Source: Pseudomonadota bacterium (GTDB taxonomy: Bacteria; Pseudomonadota; Gammaproteobacteria; Burkholderiales; Ferrovaceae). From it: a DNA stretch of 64,000 nucleotides. Position 1 is the first letter of the stretch; every line of letters starts with the position of its first letter. Location of the stretch: positions 124,001 to 188,000 of the forward strand of contig JAJZBQ010000004.1 in assembly GCA_021798835.1 (NCBI GenBank), in the 5' to 3' direction. The notes under the pieces were generated by a model that made no database searches, was not told the DNA's origin, and saw nothing but the letters and a program-made list of their open reading frames with translations. Below are positions 45,134 through 53,120 of this stretch, piece after piece. The position numbers and the translations under genes are program-made.

Positions 45134-47056
45134 TCAAAACGATTTATCGAAATCTGAAAAATCTTTCAGGTAGTCAACATCCCCACCCGCATCCTGCACC
45201 GGCACTTTCTTGTCAACCGGCACCGGCCCTGCCTGCGCCTGTGAATCCTTGGGGGCATCTGGCACTCCAACCGTAACCACCTGCCCCCCTCCAACACCAA
45301 AAGTCGCGTTGAAAACATCCTGTGCGCCAAGACCAGAACGCTTGATGTAGTCCGGTTCAAACTTTGTCCGAGACTTATAAAGGATCTTCACCCGCGAAAT
45401 CGGGTAGTCCCCCGGAAGTTGCAAATACCCGGTCAAATCCGGCAAGGTGGCAATTTCAGAAGCCGTCACAACCTCGCGCTCATTCCTGCGTGTCGCAATG
45501 TTCACCCCGTCACGCGAAGCTTCTTCCCCAAAGCTGTTGCTCTCGGATTTTTCTTCTACATCCTCTTTCCCAAGCAGTTCCGCGTACCGCTTGCTGGTCG
45601 ATTCGTCAGTCACACGCAAAATCAGTTTGGTCTGGCAGTTCGAGAACAGAACCTTGGCCATGTCCTCGCCGTAGGTAATGTCCATCTGCGCGACGTTCTG
45701 CAAGCCAAGAATGGAACAAATGCCAAACTTTCGAGCCTCGACTAAAGCCATTTCCAGAGCCTTCATTTTTTGCAGGCTGGCCAACTCATCCAGAAAGATC
45801 ATCGCTTTCAGTCGTGGGTCAGGGCGGGATTCCATGAACCCCACCAGCGCGGTTTCAATCCAGACCGTGGCGAATGGCTTGATGGCTTCGTGTTGGGTGC
45901 TGGAACTGGTGATGAATGCCCAAGAATCATCCTCAATCTTCGACCACTCGCGCATTGAGAACGAAGGGTTGTCCGGTGTAGGTTCCGGCAGGTACTGAAA
46001 ATATCGGAGGGCCGGACTTGTCGAAAGCGTCAACCGTACCGACTCAGACCCGCGTTCGTTCTTCTCATTGATCGTGCCAGAGGCCATCGCCTTATTTGAC
46101 CGGAGCAATTCCGCCAAATCGTCCAGAGTGGACTTCATAATGGCCTCGGAAACCCCGCGCATAGAGCGCCCGGCTCCCTTGTTGTACTCAATCCGCAAAA
46201 TATCTTCCAGCAGTAACCGGGCAGCGTTATCCCATATCGGGTCTGAACTGTTTTTGTTCTCGGGAACAAAGTAGGTTGCGATCATGGCAAAGTCGAAATC
46301 GTCGATCACATCGTTGAACACCGACCACGCCGCGCATCGAGCGTCCAGCGGATTCAGAATGAAATCCTTCCCTGGGCGGTAGTAATACTCGGTAAACTCC
46401 CCCGTCTTGTCGTAAACTACGCACTTCTTGTTGAGTTTGCGAGCGCGATCCAGCATATGGAGCAAGCCTTGAGATTTTCCCGTCCCCATGGCCCCGGTGA
46501 ACAGAATGTTCCGAGTCATCTTCGACAAAGGAATGGGCACCCCGCCGATTTCAAACTCTGATTCCTCGTCTTTCACCAGATCAACCAATGTCTCAACGGG
46601 AACGATTTTTGCCCCGCGCAGCCATTGGTCTGTCGCATACTCACGCCCACGCCGGGTTTGGTAAGAAAACAGCAAGAAGGCAATCCCCGCCCCTGCAACC
46701 AACCCCGCCAAAATCGAGAACCAGGCAGACCCGGCGGCTTTGTCCCACGCCGGGGCAGTCACAGAGATGGCATCGACTGGGGAAAGATTGGCCGATACCA
46801 CGCCAGCCGAAACACCAACCTTGAAAAGATGCAGCCCCAGAGCATTCTCAAGCACGGCCTGGCGGTTGCTGATCGCCAAAGAACGAACCGTTGAGTTCGT
46901 GAGCAACACAAAACAGGAATACCCGGTCACCACAGCCGAAGCGGAAAATACCAACCCTAGCCGCCACAGGTTTTTGAACAACAGGTCAGTCCGGTGCCAT
47001 GTTATGTCCGAACCACGGACAAACGACTGCTTGATGTTGTTGTCATGGATACTCAT
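45134..47056 (-). CDS. traD: TraD/VirD4-type conjugative coupling protein
   Basis: 640 residues. Two N-terminal membrane helices (LVFSASAVVTGYSCFVLL and WFSILAGLVAGAGIAFLLFSY) precede a DNA-pumping ATPase domain with Walker A LFTGAMGTGKSQGLLHMLD and Walker B KAMIFLDELASLQKM. NPLDARCAAWSVFNDV and NVAQMDITYGEDMAKVLFSNCQTKLILR are typical of the TrwB/TraD group. It links the relaxosome to a type IV secretion channel. Start overlaps the previous gene by 4 nt (ATGA). The channel genes themselves are not in the window. Confidence 0.93.
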   Translation of the reverse strand: MSIHDNNIKQSFVRGSDITWHRTDLLFKNLWRLGLVFSASAVVTGYSCFVLLTNSTVRSLAISNRQAVLENALGLHLFKVGVSAGVVSANLSPVDAISVTAPAWDKAAGSAWFSILAGLVAGAGIAFLLFSYQTRRGREYATDQWLRGAKIVPVETLVDLVKDEESEFEIGGVPIPLSKMTRNILFTGAMGTGKSQGLLHMLDRARKLNKKCVVYDKTGEFTEYYYRPGKDFILNPLDARCAAWSVFNDVIDDFDFAMIATYFVPENKNSSDPIWDNAARLLLEDILRIEYNKGAGRSMRGVSEAIMKSTLDDLAELLRSNKAMASGTINEKNERGSESVRLTLSTSPALRYFQYLPEPTPDNPSFSMREWSKIEDDSWAFITSSSTQHEAIKPFATVWIETALVGFMESRPDPRLKAMIFLDELASLQKMKALEMALVEARKFGICSILGLQNVAQMDITYGEDMAKVLFSNCQTKLILRVTDESTSKRYAELLGKEDVEEKSESNSFGEEASRDGVNIATRRNEREVVTASEIATLPDLTGYLQLPGDYPISRVKILYKSRTKFEPDYIKRSGLGAQDVFNATFGVGGGQVVTVGVPDAPKDSQAQAGPVPVDKKVPVQDAGGDVDYLKDFSDFDKSF

Positions 47057-47430
47057 TTTTTTAACGAGTCCTTCACAGCTTCTTGCAACTCGTCAGTCGA
47101 GTGATCGTTTTCAACCGCGCCTCTCGCGGCAGCCTTGATCCGGTCCAAATCCTTCCCGTTTTGGTCGGACTGTTCACTATCGGCCTTTTCTGCCACATCA
47201 CGCAGACCGCAATACCTCTTCACATCTGCGGTGTATCCGGCAATAACATCCTGGTCGTCGTGCGTCCGGCGGGAAAAACTCAAATTGAACCGCGCCGTTT
47301 CGCACAAATGCTCGGCCTTGGTTGATTTGTAATCTGATTGCTGATTTTGGTAGAACATCACGGTCAGCCAGATTCCAACCGCCCCGGTAGCAATGCCGAT
47401 AAACACACCCTTGTCGCTGATAGATGCCAT
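47053..47430 (-). CDS. Small membrane-anchored protein before the coupling protein
   Basis: 125 residues from the ATG at 47430 with GGGAG 5-8 nt upstream. One N-terminal membrane span (GVFIGIATGAVGIWLTVMFY) is followed by a soluble part with two Cys (EHLCETARF, KRYCGLRDV) and a charged helical C-terminus. It heads the operon with the coupling protein, under motif copy e. Family not recognised. Confidence 0.65.
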   Translation of the reverse strand: MASISDKGVFIGIATGAVGIWLTVMFYQNQQSDYKSTKAEHLCETARFNLSFSRRTHDDQDVIAGYTADVKRYCGLRDVAEKADSEQSDQNGKDLDRIKAAARGAVENDHSTDELQEAVKDSLKK

Positions 47431-47757
47431 GAAACGCTCCCAATAGGTAACCACCGGACCCCCCGGATACCTAATGATGTCCAGGCGCGAAATGACGGTG
47501 GTTTGGAGCTGGGAGGAGAAAGCTGGTTGCGAACCTTGTCGGCTCGGTTAGCGAGAGCGACATAGGAGCCGCGTGGTGGCCTTTGACTGCGACCCTCTTT
47601 TCTCCCCGCTACTAAACTTGTTCGTTGCAAAGAAACAAAACACAGGTTACGATCAGTCAGAATATTGGACACCGGATGTGCAACAGTTAGTGACAGATTT
47701 TCAGTACAATTTTGGTTCGGTTCATGTTAGTCGTTATCCTTATTAAAAGGAGATTCT
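47431..47757. other. Divergent intergenic region
   Basis: This 327-nt stretch separates the leftward coupling-protein operon from the rightward cold-shock genes. It holds motif copy e (47476-47493) and, near its right end, an AAAAGGAGA ribosome-binding site for the cold-shock gene. Otherwise I see no gene or repeat. Confidence 0.5.
47476..47493 (-). promoter_or_regulatory. Bipartite motif ATTTCGC-N7-CATC (copy e)
   Basis: Minus strand, 45 nt before the first gene of the coupling-protein operon. Confidence 0.7.
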
Positions 47758-48333
47758 GTGCAAGGTAAGATAAAATGGTTTTCTCAGGAAAAGGGATATG
47801 GCTACATCGTGGCCGAGGATGGAAAAGAGCATTACTTCAATATTCGTGATATTCAAGGGGCAAATCTCCCGCGCAATGGAGATTTTGTTACCTTCGAGAG
47901 CAGTCAAGGAACGAAAGGGCCGAGGGCGTCTTCGGTGGTAACAGACCCAAATTCTCAAGCAAGCACGGTTAATCGAAGTACCGACGAGAGAGTTACCTGT
48001 ACCCATTGTGGTAAGAAAATGATGCCAAGACTCATCATCTATAACCATTCACCGTATCGTTCGGTCTGCCCGTTTTGTGCAGGTGTTTACAAGGATTTTG
48101 TAAAAAACCCCTGTTTTATCGCAACTGCCGTCTATGGAGATTACTACGCTCCCGAGGTTATCGCACTCAGGCGGTTCCGTGACGAATCACTTAACCCATA
48201 TACTGCGGGCCGCATTTTTATCAAAGCCTATTACAGGCTATCCCCACCCATTGCGAAGTTTGTCTCTCAACATCCCCTACTCGCTTCGGCTATCAAGCCA
48301 TTGTTAGATGCTTTGGCTAGATGTAACGAATAG
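47758..48333 (+). CDS. Cold-shock domain / zinc-ribbon / CFI-box-CTERM protein, copy 1
   Basis: 191 residues from a GTG at 47758 with AAAAGGAGA upstream. Residues 1-60 are a cold-shock-like OB fold (GKIKWFSQEKGYGYIVAEDGKEHYFNIRDIQG). Residues about 80-115 hold two Cys pairs (CTHCGKK, CPFCAG) suited to a zinc ribbon. The C-terminus is a CFI-box-CTERM domain (NPCFIATAVYGDYYAPEVIALRRFRDESLNP...LSPPIAKFVSQHPLLASAIKPLLDALARC). Combining nucleic-acid binding with this poorly understood C-terminal module is unusual. A nearly identical copy follows. Confidence 0.85.
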   Translation: MQGKIKWFSQEKGYGYIVAEDGKEHYFNIRDIQGANLPRNGDFVTFESSQGTKGPRASSVVTDPNSQASTVNRSTDERVTCTHCGKKMMPRLIIYNHSPYRSVCPFCAGVYKDFVKNPCFIATAVYGDYYAPEVIALRRFRDESLNPYTAGRIFIKAYYRLSPPIAKFVSQHPLLASAIKPLLDALARCNE

Positions 48334-48337
48334 TGAA

Positions 48338-49228
48338 ATGGTTATCAAAAATCTGGCAAAAATGCTTTTCAAGTCCTGGCTGGTCTCGCTGGCCTTATCC
48401 ATGATCCTCGTAGGACTGTCTGAGTCGTTTGGCAAGACCAGCCATCCGACCGCGGGTGGTCTGTTGGTGGAGCGAGTGCTTGCCGAGACCGCCGGGTTGT
48501 GGCTGTTCGTGTTCCTTGCTTTGTTCCTGGCTTTTGTTGTGATAAAAGCCACGAGGGGGAGGGTAATCGAGCCTGTGAAGGCTGAAGATCCTGTGCAAGG
48601 TAAGGTAAGATGGTTCTCGCGGGAAAAGGGATATGGCTACATCGTGGACGATGACGGGAAAGAGTATTACTTCGATATTCACGATATTCAGGGGGGAAAT
48701 ATCCCGTTCAATGGGGATTTTGTCACCTTCGTGAGCAGTCAAGGGGCGAAAGGGCCGAGGGCATCTGGGGCTGAAGGGCCGAGGGCATCTTCGGTGGTAA
48801 TAGACCAGAATTCTCAATCAACCACGGTTAATCGGAGTACCGACGAGAGAGTTACCTGTACCCATTGTGGTAAGAAAATGATGCCAAGACTTATTATCTC
48901 GCAGGGGAGTCCGTCATACTCGGTCTGCCCATTTTGTGCGGGTGTTTACAAGGATTTTACAAAAAATCCCTGTTTTATCGCAACCGCCGTCTATGGAGAT
49001 TACTACGCTCCCGAGGTTATCGCACTCAGGCGTTTCCGTGATGAATCACTTAACCCATATACTGTGGGCCGCATTTTTATCAAAACCTATTACAAGTTAT
49101 CCCCGCCCATTGCGAAGTTTGTCTCTCAACATCCCCTACTGGCTTCGGCTATCAGGCCGTTGTTAGATGCTTTGGCTAGATGTAACTTGAAGCGGGAAAG
49201 TTTGAGGTTTGAGCGGGGGGTAAAATGA
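48338..49228 (+). CDS. Membrane-anchored cold-shock / zinc-ribbon / CFI-box-CTERM protein, copy 2
   Basis: 296 residues from the ATG at 48338, 4 nt after copy 1. An N-terminal extension of about 85 residues has two hydrophobic helices (WLVSLALSMILVGL and GLWLFVFLALFLAFVVI). The rest repeats copy 1: cold-shock domain, Cys pairs, CFI box. From about 48592 to 49190 the DNA is nearly identical to 47758-48333, so this is a recent duplication with an added membrane anchor. A small insertion (GPRASGA-EGPRAS) marks the linker. The ribosome-binding site is weak, suggesting coupling to copy 1. Confidence 0.8.
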   Translation: MVIKNLAKMLFKSWLVSLALSMILVGLSESFGKTSHPTAGGLLVERVLAETAGLWLFVFLALFLAFVVIKATRGRVIEPVKAEDPVQGKVRWFSREKGYGYIVDDDGKEYYFDIHDIQGGNIPFNGDFVTFVSSQGAKGPRASGAEGPRASSVVIDQNSQSTTVNRSTDERVTCTHCGKKMMPRLIISQGSPSYSVCPFCAGVYKDFTKNPCFIATAVYGDYYAPEVIALRRFRDESLNPYTVGRIFIKTYYKLSPPIAKFVSQHPLLASAIRPLLDALARCNLKRESLRFERGVK

Positions 49229-49457
49229 AAATCATCAAAACCGAAAATACTCATGAAACTCAGAAAGATAATCCGGTGCACGGCAAATGAGGATGGATGC
49301 AATGGGAGTTTGGCATGATTTTAGGAAATTTTGCCACCAACGCTGTACCAGAACCAGGAACCGCGTCAGTGGTCAGTCTGCTGCTGCCTGCACCGGAGGA
49401 GGCGTCAGGCCACTGGCATCCGGCTGGGCATGACCACCTGTACCAGACTTTGCTCGA

Positions 49458-49489
49458 TTTTGAGCTCGCCAAATTTGGCAAGCTCAAAT
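49458..49489 (-). terminator. Palindromic terminator-like hairpin after the fimbrial operon
   Basis: A near-perfect 32-bp palindrome (arms TTTTGAGCT-CGCCAAA, one mismatch pair) lies just after the tip-protein stop at 49497. It closely resembles the palindrome at 44870-44901. Tail T-run is short. Confidence 0.5.
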
Positions 49490-49496
49490 CTTCCTG

Positions 49497-50270
49497 TCAA
49501 TAACTGACCTGTATTTGAACCGTGCCGCTGATCGTGCCAACACCGACAATGCCGCCATTCCCCCCCGGCCCAGCCAGTCCGACATAAAGCAACTGGCCTT
49601 GTCCAACCCCTGTTCCCGCCCCGGTTACACTGGTAACCATGAGCGACTTCGCCCGGCTAGAGTCCTGATAGACCTGCGCCGTGTTTGCAGTCGTCCCCAC
49701 GGTCACTGTCCCCAAAATCGCCTCTGTCATTGTCCAGACAGCCCCCTTGGAGCAGGTCACCGGCACCGTCACAGGAACAGTTGGATTGGCCCCAGTTGCA
49801 ACTGTCCCAAAGCCCGCTGTAGCGTTCCCCACGGCGCACACGGGGTTTACCTGTCCGGACAGTGCAATGGCCGCAGAGGACACGCTACCCCCTGCTCCGA
49901 TCACTGTAACCGCAGCCGTTCCGGTCACGGGGCCGTAGGGGATTCCGCCGGGATTGGACATGACCATATATAGAGGTATGGGCGTTGCCGTGGTCGCCCC
50001 GGAAGCGGTCAGCGGGAATCCGTACAAAGGCTGCACCCCGGTTGCGTCCTTGTAGAACGCCACGGGCGCGATGGATGAAAATGTCGTAGCGGTTGACGCT
50101 ACGGAAAAAGATTCGTTGCGGGTACAGGTCACATTGAGCGTTACCGGAACCGTGATCTTGGTTACACCATCCGTCCCTGAAAAAGTGGCCATTGACGGCG
50201 AGAACGAAGCGACACATGAGGCGTGAGCCTGCATCCAGACAAAGAACAGCCCTGCGATAATCTTTCTCAT
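49497..50270 (-). CDS. Csu-type fimbrial tip protein with two spore-coat U domains
   Basis: 257 residues with signal peptide (MRKIIAGLFFVWMQAHA). Two SCPU-like Ig domains are seen: residues about 18-140 and 141-257, each with two Cys and ending in strands such as GTVQIQVSY, the donor-strand acceptor pattern. The two-domain form is that of tip adhesins (CsuE-like). Its ATG overlaps the usher stop by 4 nt. Last gene of the pilus operon, downstream of the IS66-cut chaperone. Confidence 0.85.
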   Translation of the reverse strand: MRKIIAGLFFVWMQAHASCVASFSPSMATFSGTDGVTKITVPVTLNVTCTRNESFSVASTATTFSSIAPVAFYKDATGVQPLYGFPLTASGATTATPIPLYMVMSNPGGIPYGPVTGTAAVTVIGAGGSVSSAAIALSGQVNPVCAVGNATAGFGTVATGANPTVPVTVPVTCSKGAVWTMTEAILGTVTVGTTANTAQVYQDSSRAKSLMVTSVTGAGTGVGQGQLLYVGLAGPGGNGGIVGVGTISGTVQIQVSY

Positions 50271-52567
50271 TTGACAATCTCCGCTTTGGTTTCCTGCACC
50301 CAGGAATCTCCCTTGTGCTTCGGAATCACGAACCTGATCTGCTTTGCGCCGATTGACCCTGTATACTTCCCGGCGGGCAACTCAAGATAAGCGCCCCGAT
50401 CCGTGATCGTGTAACCCACGCCTTTTACATTCAGAGTGCCACTGGTTACACCGGGGATCACAACAAAGGTCTGCAACACAGGGAAGAAGTCCACAACGGC
50501 ACCAGCCCCGCGATACGGTGTGATGGACACCGGAGAAAAATCGACGCCAACCGGCAGATCGTTTTCATCCAGCGCGACCTTCTGGGTAATAAACGGATAC
50601 ACCCCATACGATGCTATGCCCTGCCCTGACCCGTTGGTAATGCCAGAATCAATACCGTTCACGGAAATCCGTGCGTTCGGGGTTTCGGAATGGATCATGT
50701 AGTATCCGTTTGTAATCTGCCGACCGAAGGCAATCCCTGTTGAATCGCCGACAACCGAGCCACGGGCAAACGCCCTGTACCCGGTCTGCTGATTGGATAT
50801 AGACGACACAGCAACCCCGGCATCAGTCTGATACCCCATATAAGAGGCCAGCCCATCGAGCCGCGAGTACGCGCTGTTGTGTTCTTCGTGCAGGGTTCCG
50901 TTCCACCAAAACCCGGATGGCGGCGCATTTTGGTAGTCCATGGTTTGCAAGGCCGGAGTGTTACTGGTCTTGGACAATCCAGTGCTGAATATCTGTGCGC
51001 GTTTAGACAGGTCTCCGAGCGGAATGGATACCGATAAGAAAATCGTGTTCGACGCTATCGGGGGAGCATACCCGGTCTGTGGCACGCCCATTCCTGACGG
51101 ATTTGGCAAATACACCGGAACGGGTGCCCCCTGTCCTGTTGTTCTTGAGTAAGACAAACTCGCAGACGCGCCACTGTTCCCGAACAAGTGCGTGTAGGTC
51201 AGGGAAGTCATGTCCTGCCCGTCATTGGTTGTCACCAACGCTGAAAGCATTTCGTGTTCGTGCTGAACCGACAAGGTATTGGCTCCGCTGTGACGAAACA
51301 TTGGCCCGCCACCAACAGGCATATATTCGGGGCTGGTAAAAATAACCTGCGTACCCGTGGAAATTACGGTCTTGCCAACCATCACACTGTCCTGCCAGAC
51401 CATGTAACGCATCAACCCTGTTCCATCACGAACCCCGAGAGAAATATTCCCTGAACTCGTTCCAAACGCAACATTGACCCCACCGTGAGCAATGTGAGGG
51501 AGGACCATTGCCCCAGCAGGACCAGATAGCCCATCCTCTGCATTGCCCTCGACGGTCACGGAGTCGGTTACTCCATACCGATAGAATCCCTGAGCCATCG
51601 GAGGCCCGCTCTGCGTCAGGGTAGGACGGATCACGCCAGCATTGACTCCGAAAGTTGATACCCCCTGTTTAAGCAGTAGTGGTGCCCCGATCAGCTGCGA
51701 AGTAATTACCTGCTGGTTCCCAAACTGGTCCGTCACCACAACTTGCGCGGTGTTGGCTCCCACGAACGGCACAATCTGGTTTACCGAGAAAGGCCCAGGC
51801 TCAATCTGGCTTGCAAAAGCACTTTGCCCATTAATAAGCACCTGCAAGGTGGATGGGGCAGTCGCGGTTCCGCCAAGCTGGTAAAAAGGCTGGGCGATAA
51901 ACCCCGGAGTCAGGGTGTAATCCCGCTTGTACTGGAAACCGGTAAACGACACAGGAGCAACCTGATCACCGGCAACACTGTATGAATCGCCCAGCGTCCA
52001 GTTCGTTGCCGTGTCCCAGTCGTCGTGACTGGCAGAAGCGATCATCCGTTGAAACGACGGAATCCCCACCTGATTTCCAGTTGTGGCCAGACCTGCCAGC
52101 CGTAACCGTGTGCCGTCGAGGTAGGTGCTGGCATCCAGCATCGTGCCGACCGAGTTCACCAGTCCGATCTTGTTCGCCTCGACATCGTAGTTCATGAACC
52201 AGCCAGGAGCCTGGTCTGCTGGTTTGACAAACAGGCTTGAATCAACAATGGAAAACGACTGCAACGCCCTGTATGCGGGTAATGGCTTGAAGGACAGCGT
52301 GGATGTCAACTCGTTGGCCGACACCACCCCAACGCTCGACAAGTCAACCTTGTCCCCGGAAATCTTTGCCTGATCTACACCGAGCTTCACAGCATCGGCT
52401 TTCGATACGATGTAATGCGCCCCCTCATGGGCAACCACCATGTCAACTTTGGCCGAGTCCGAACCCACTTTTACTGACCAAACTTCATCGTCAGCAAAAG
52501 ATGAGTTGCAGAAAATCAGTGCAGCAAGAGCCAGGGCTGATCGCGCATTATTGAGTCTCGTCGTCAT
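50267..52567 (-). CDS. Fimbrial outer-membrane usher (CsuD-like, archaic chaperone-usher)
   Basis: 766 residues from the ATG at 52567, signal peptide ALALAALIFCNSSFA. Usher features: YDVEANKIGLVNS, GDSYSVAGDQVAPVSFTGFQYKRDYTLTPGFIAQP, FSVNQIVPFVGANTAQVVVTDQFGNQQ (plug and barrel region), VSLGDLSKRAQ and C-terminal GKYTGSIGAKQIRFVIPK. It assembles subunits delivered by a periplasmic chaperone into a pilus. It overlaps the chaperone end by 20 nt. The IS66 upstream probably has a polar effect on it. Confidence 0.88.
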   Translation of the reverse strand: MTTRLNNARSALALAALIFCNSSFADDEVWSVKVGSDSAKVDMVVAHEGAHYIVSKADAVKLGVDQAKISGDKVDLSSVGVVSANELTSTLSFKPLPAYRALQSFSIVDSSLFVKPADQAPGWFMNYDVEANKIGLVNSVGTMLDASTYLDGTRLRLAGLATTGNQVGIPSFQRMIASASHDDWDTATNWTLGDSYSVAGDQVAPVSFTGFQYKRDYTLTPGFIAQPFYQLGGTATAPSTLQVLINGQSAFASQIEPGPFSVNQIVPFVGANTAQVVVTDQFGNQQVITSQLIGAPLLLKQGVSTFGVNAGVIRPTLTQSGPPMAQGFYRYGVTDSVTVEGNAEDGLSGPAGAMVLPHIAHGGVNVAFGTSSGNISLGVRDGTGLMRYMVWQDSVMVGKTVISTGTQVIFTSPEYMPVGGGPMFRHSGANTLSVQHEHEMLSALVTTNDGQDMTSLTYTHLFGNSGASASLSYSRTTGQGAPVPVYLPNPSGMGVPQTGYAPPIASNTIFLSVSIPLGDLSKRAQIFSTGLSKTSNTPALQTMDYQNAPPSGFWWNGTLHEEHNSAYSRLDGLASYMGYQTDAGVAVSSISNQQTGYRAFARGSVVGDSTGIAFGRQITNGYYMIHSETPNARISVNGIDSGITNGSGQGIASYGVYPFITQKVALDENDLPVGVDFSPVSITPYRGAGAVVDFFPVLQTFVVIPGVTSGTLNVKGVGYTITDRGAYLELPAGKYTGSIGAKQIRFVIPKHKGDSWVQETKAEIVK

Positions 52568-53090
52568 AGCGCACATCAGCAACGCTGGTCACGCCCGGAA
52601 CATTCATGCAGTTCCCTGTTTCACCCGGAAACAGGTAATGCAAACGATCAACATTTTGTCCAGACTGTGTTTTCCACCCCTTTACCCGAGCAAACATGGT
52701 TCCTGAATTGCACAGTTTCCCGTCCGCCAGAGTCAATTTCGCATGGAAAATCGCCATGTCTTTATTGAAGACAAACATGGGTAATACAAGGTTTGTTTTT
52801 GACATGACCTGCGATTTACCGTCTGAAACCATGTCGGGCGTAATGTCGGTTACCAGCACCCGATAATCGTCCATAATGTATTTCATCCCGGCCCGCATGA
52901 CGAATAGGCGCATTACCGCCGTTTGCCCTGCGGGAACCGTAATGACCGGGCGACTCGTCACGATAGCCGACTGACTGTACAAAGCATCCGAACCGTCAGG
53001 CGTGTACCCAGCCCATTCCTTCACCCGTATGTCGAATGTCCGGGCAATGTCCGTATCGTTGGTCACATCGAGTTCAACGACCTTTTGATC
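52548..53090 (-). pseudogene. Fimbrial chaperone, C-terminal part (interrupted by IS66)
   Basis: PapD-like periplasmic chaperone cut by IS66 within codon region for PDQKVVELDV. This fragment keeps VVELDVTNDTDIARTFDIRVKEW, ITVPAGQTAVMRLFVMRAG and the C-terminal half. Removing the IS66 and one 8-bp target copy joins it to 55485-55580 in frame, giving an intact 212-residue chaperone. Without its signal peptide and first strand this fragment cannot be functional, so pilus assembly is probably lost in this strain. Confidence 0.88.
53083..53090. repeat. IS66 target-site duplication, left copy
   Basis: TTTTGATC, identical to 55477-55484 on the other side of the IS. Eight base pairs is the usual IS66 duplication length. 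Confidence 0.95.
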
Positions 53091-53104
53091 GTAAGCGTCC
53101 GGTG
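53091..53104. repeat. IS66 terminal inverted repeat, left
   Basis: GTAAGCGTCCGGTG, the exact reverse complement of 55463-55476. Confidence 0.95.
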
Positions 53105-53120
53105 GACGACAAGCCCTTGC

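Noticed and set aside
45361..45400. A further ATTTCGC occurrence inside the coupling-protein gene
   Set aside because: It is within coding sequence and is followed after 7 nt by GATC rather than CAWC, so it does not fit the regulon motif.
49225..49290. A 21-codon mini-ORF overlapping the stop of the second cold-shock gene (ATGA)
   Set aside because: Too short and without any recognisable feature; the overlap could be chance.
49297..49503. A 68-codon + strand frame containing AVPEPGTASVVSLL, resembling a PEP-CTERM signal
   Set aside because: The match is short, there is no basic cluster after a transmembrane segment, and the frame runs into the palindromic terminator of the opposite operon.
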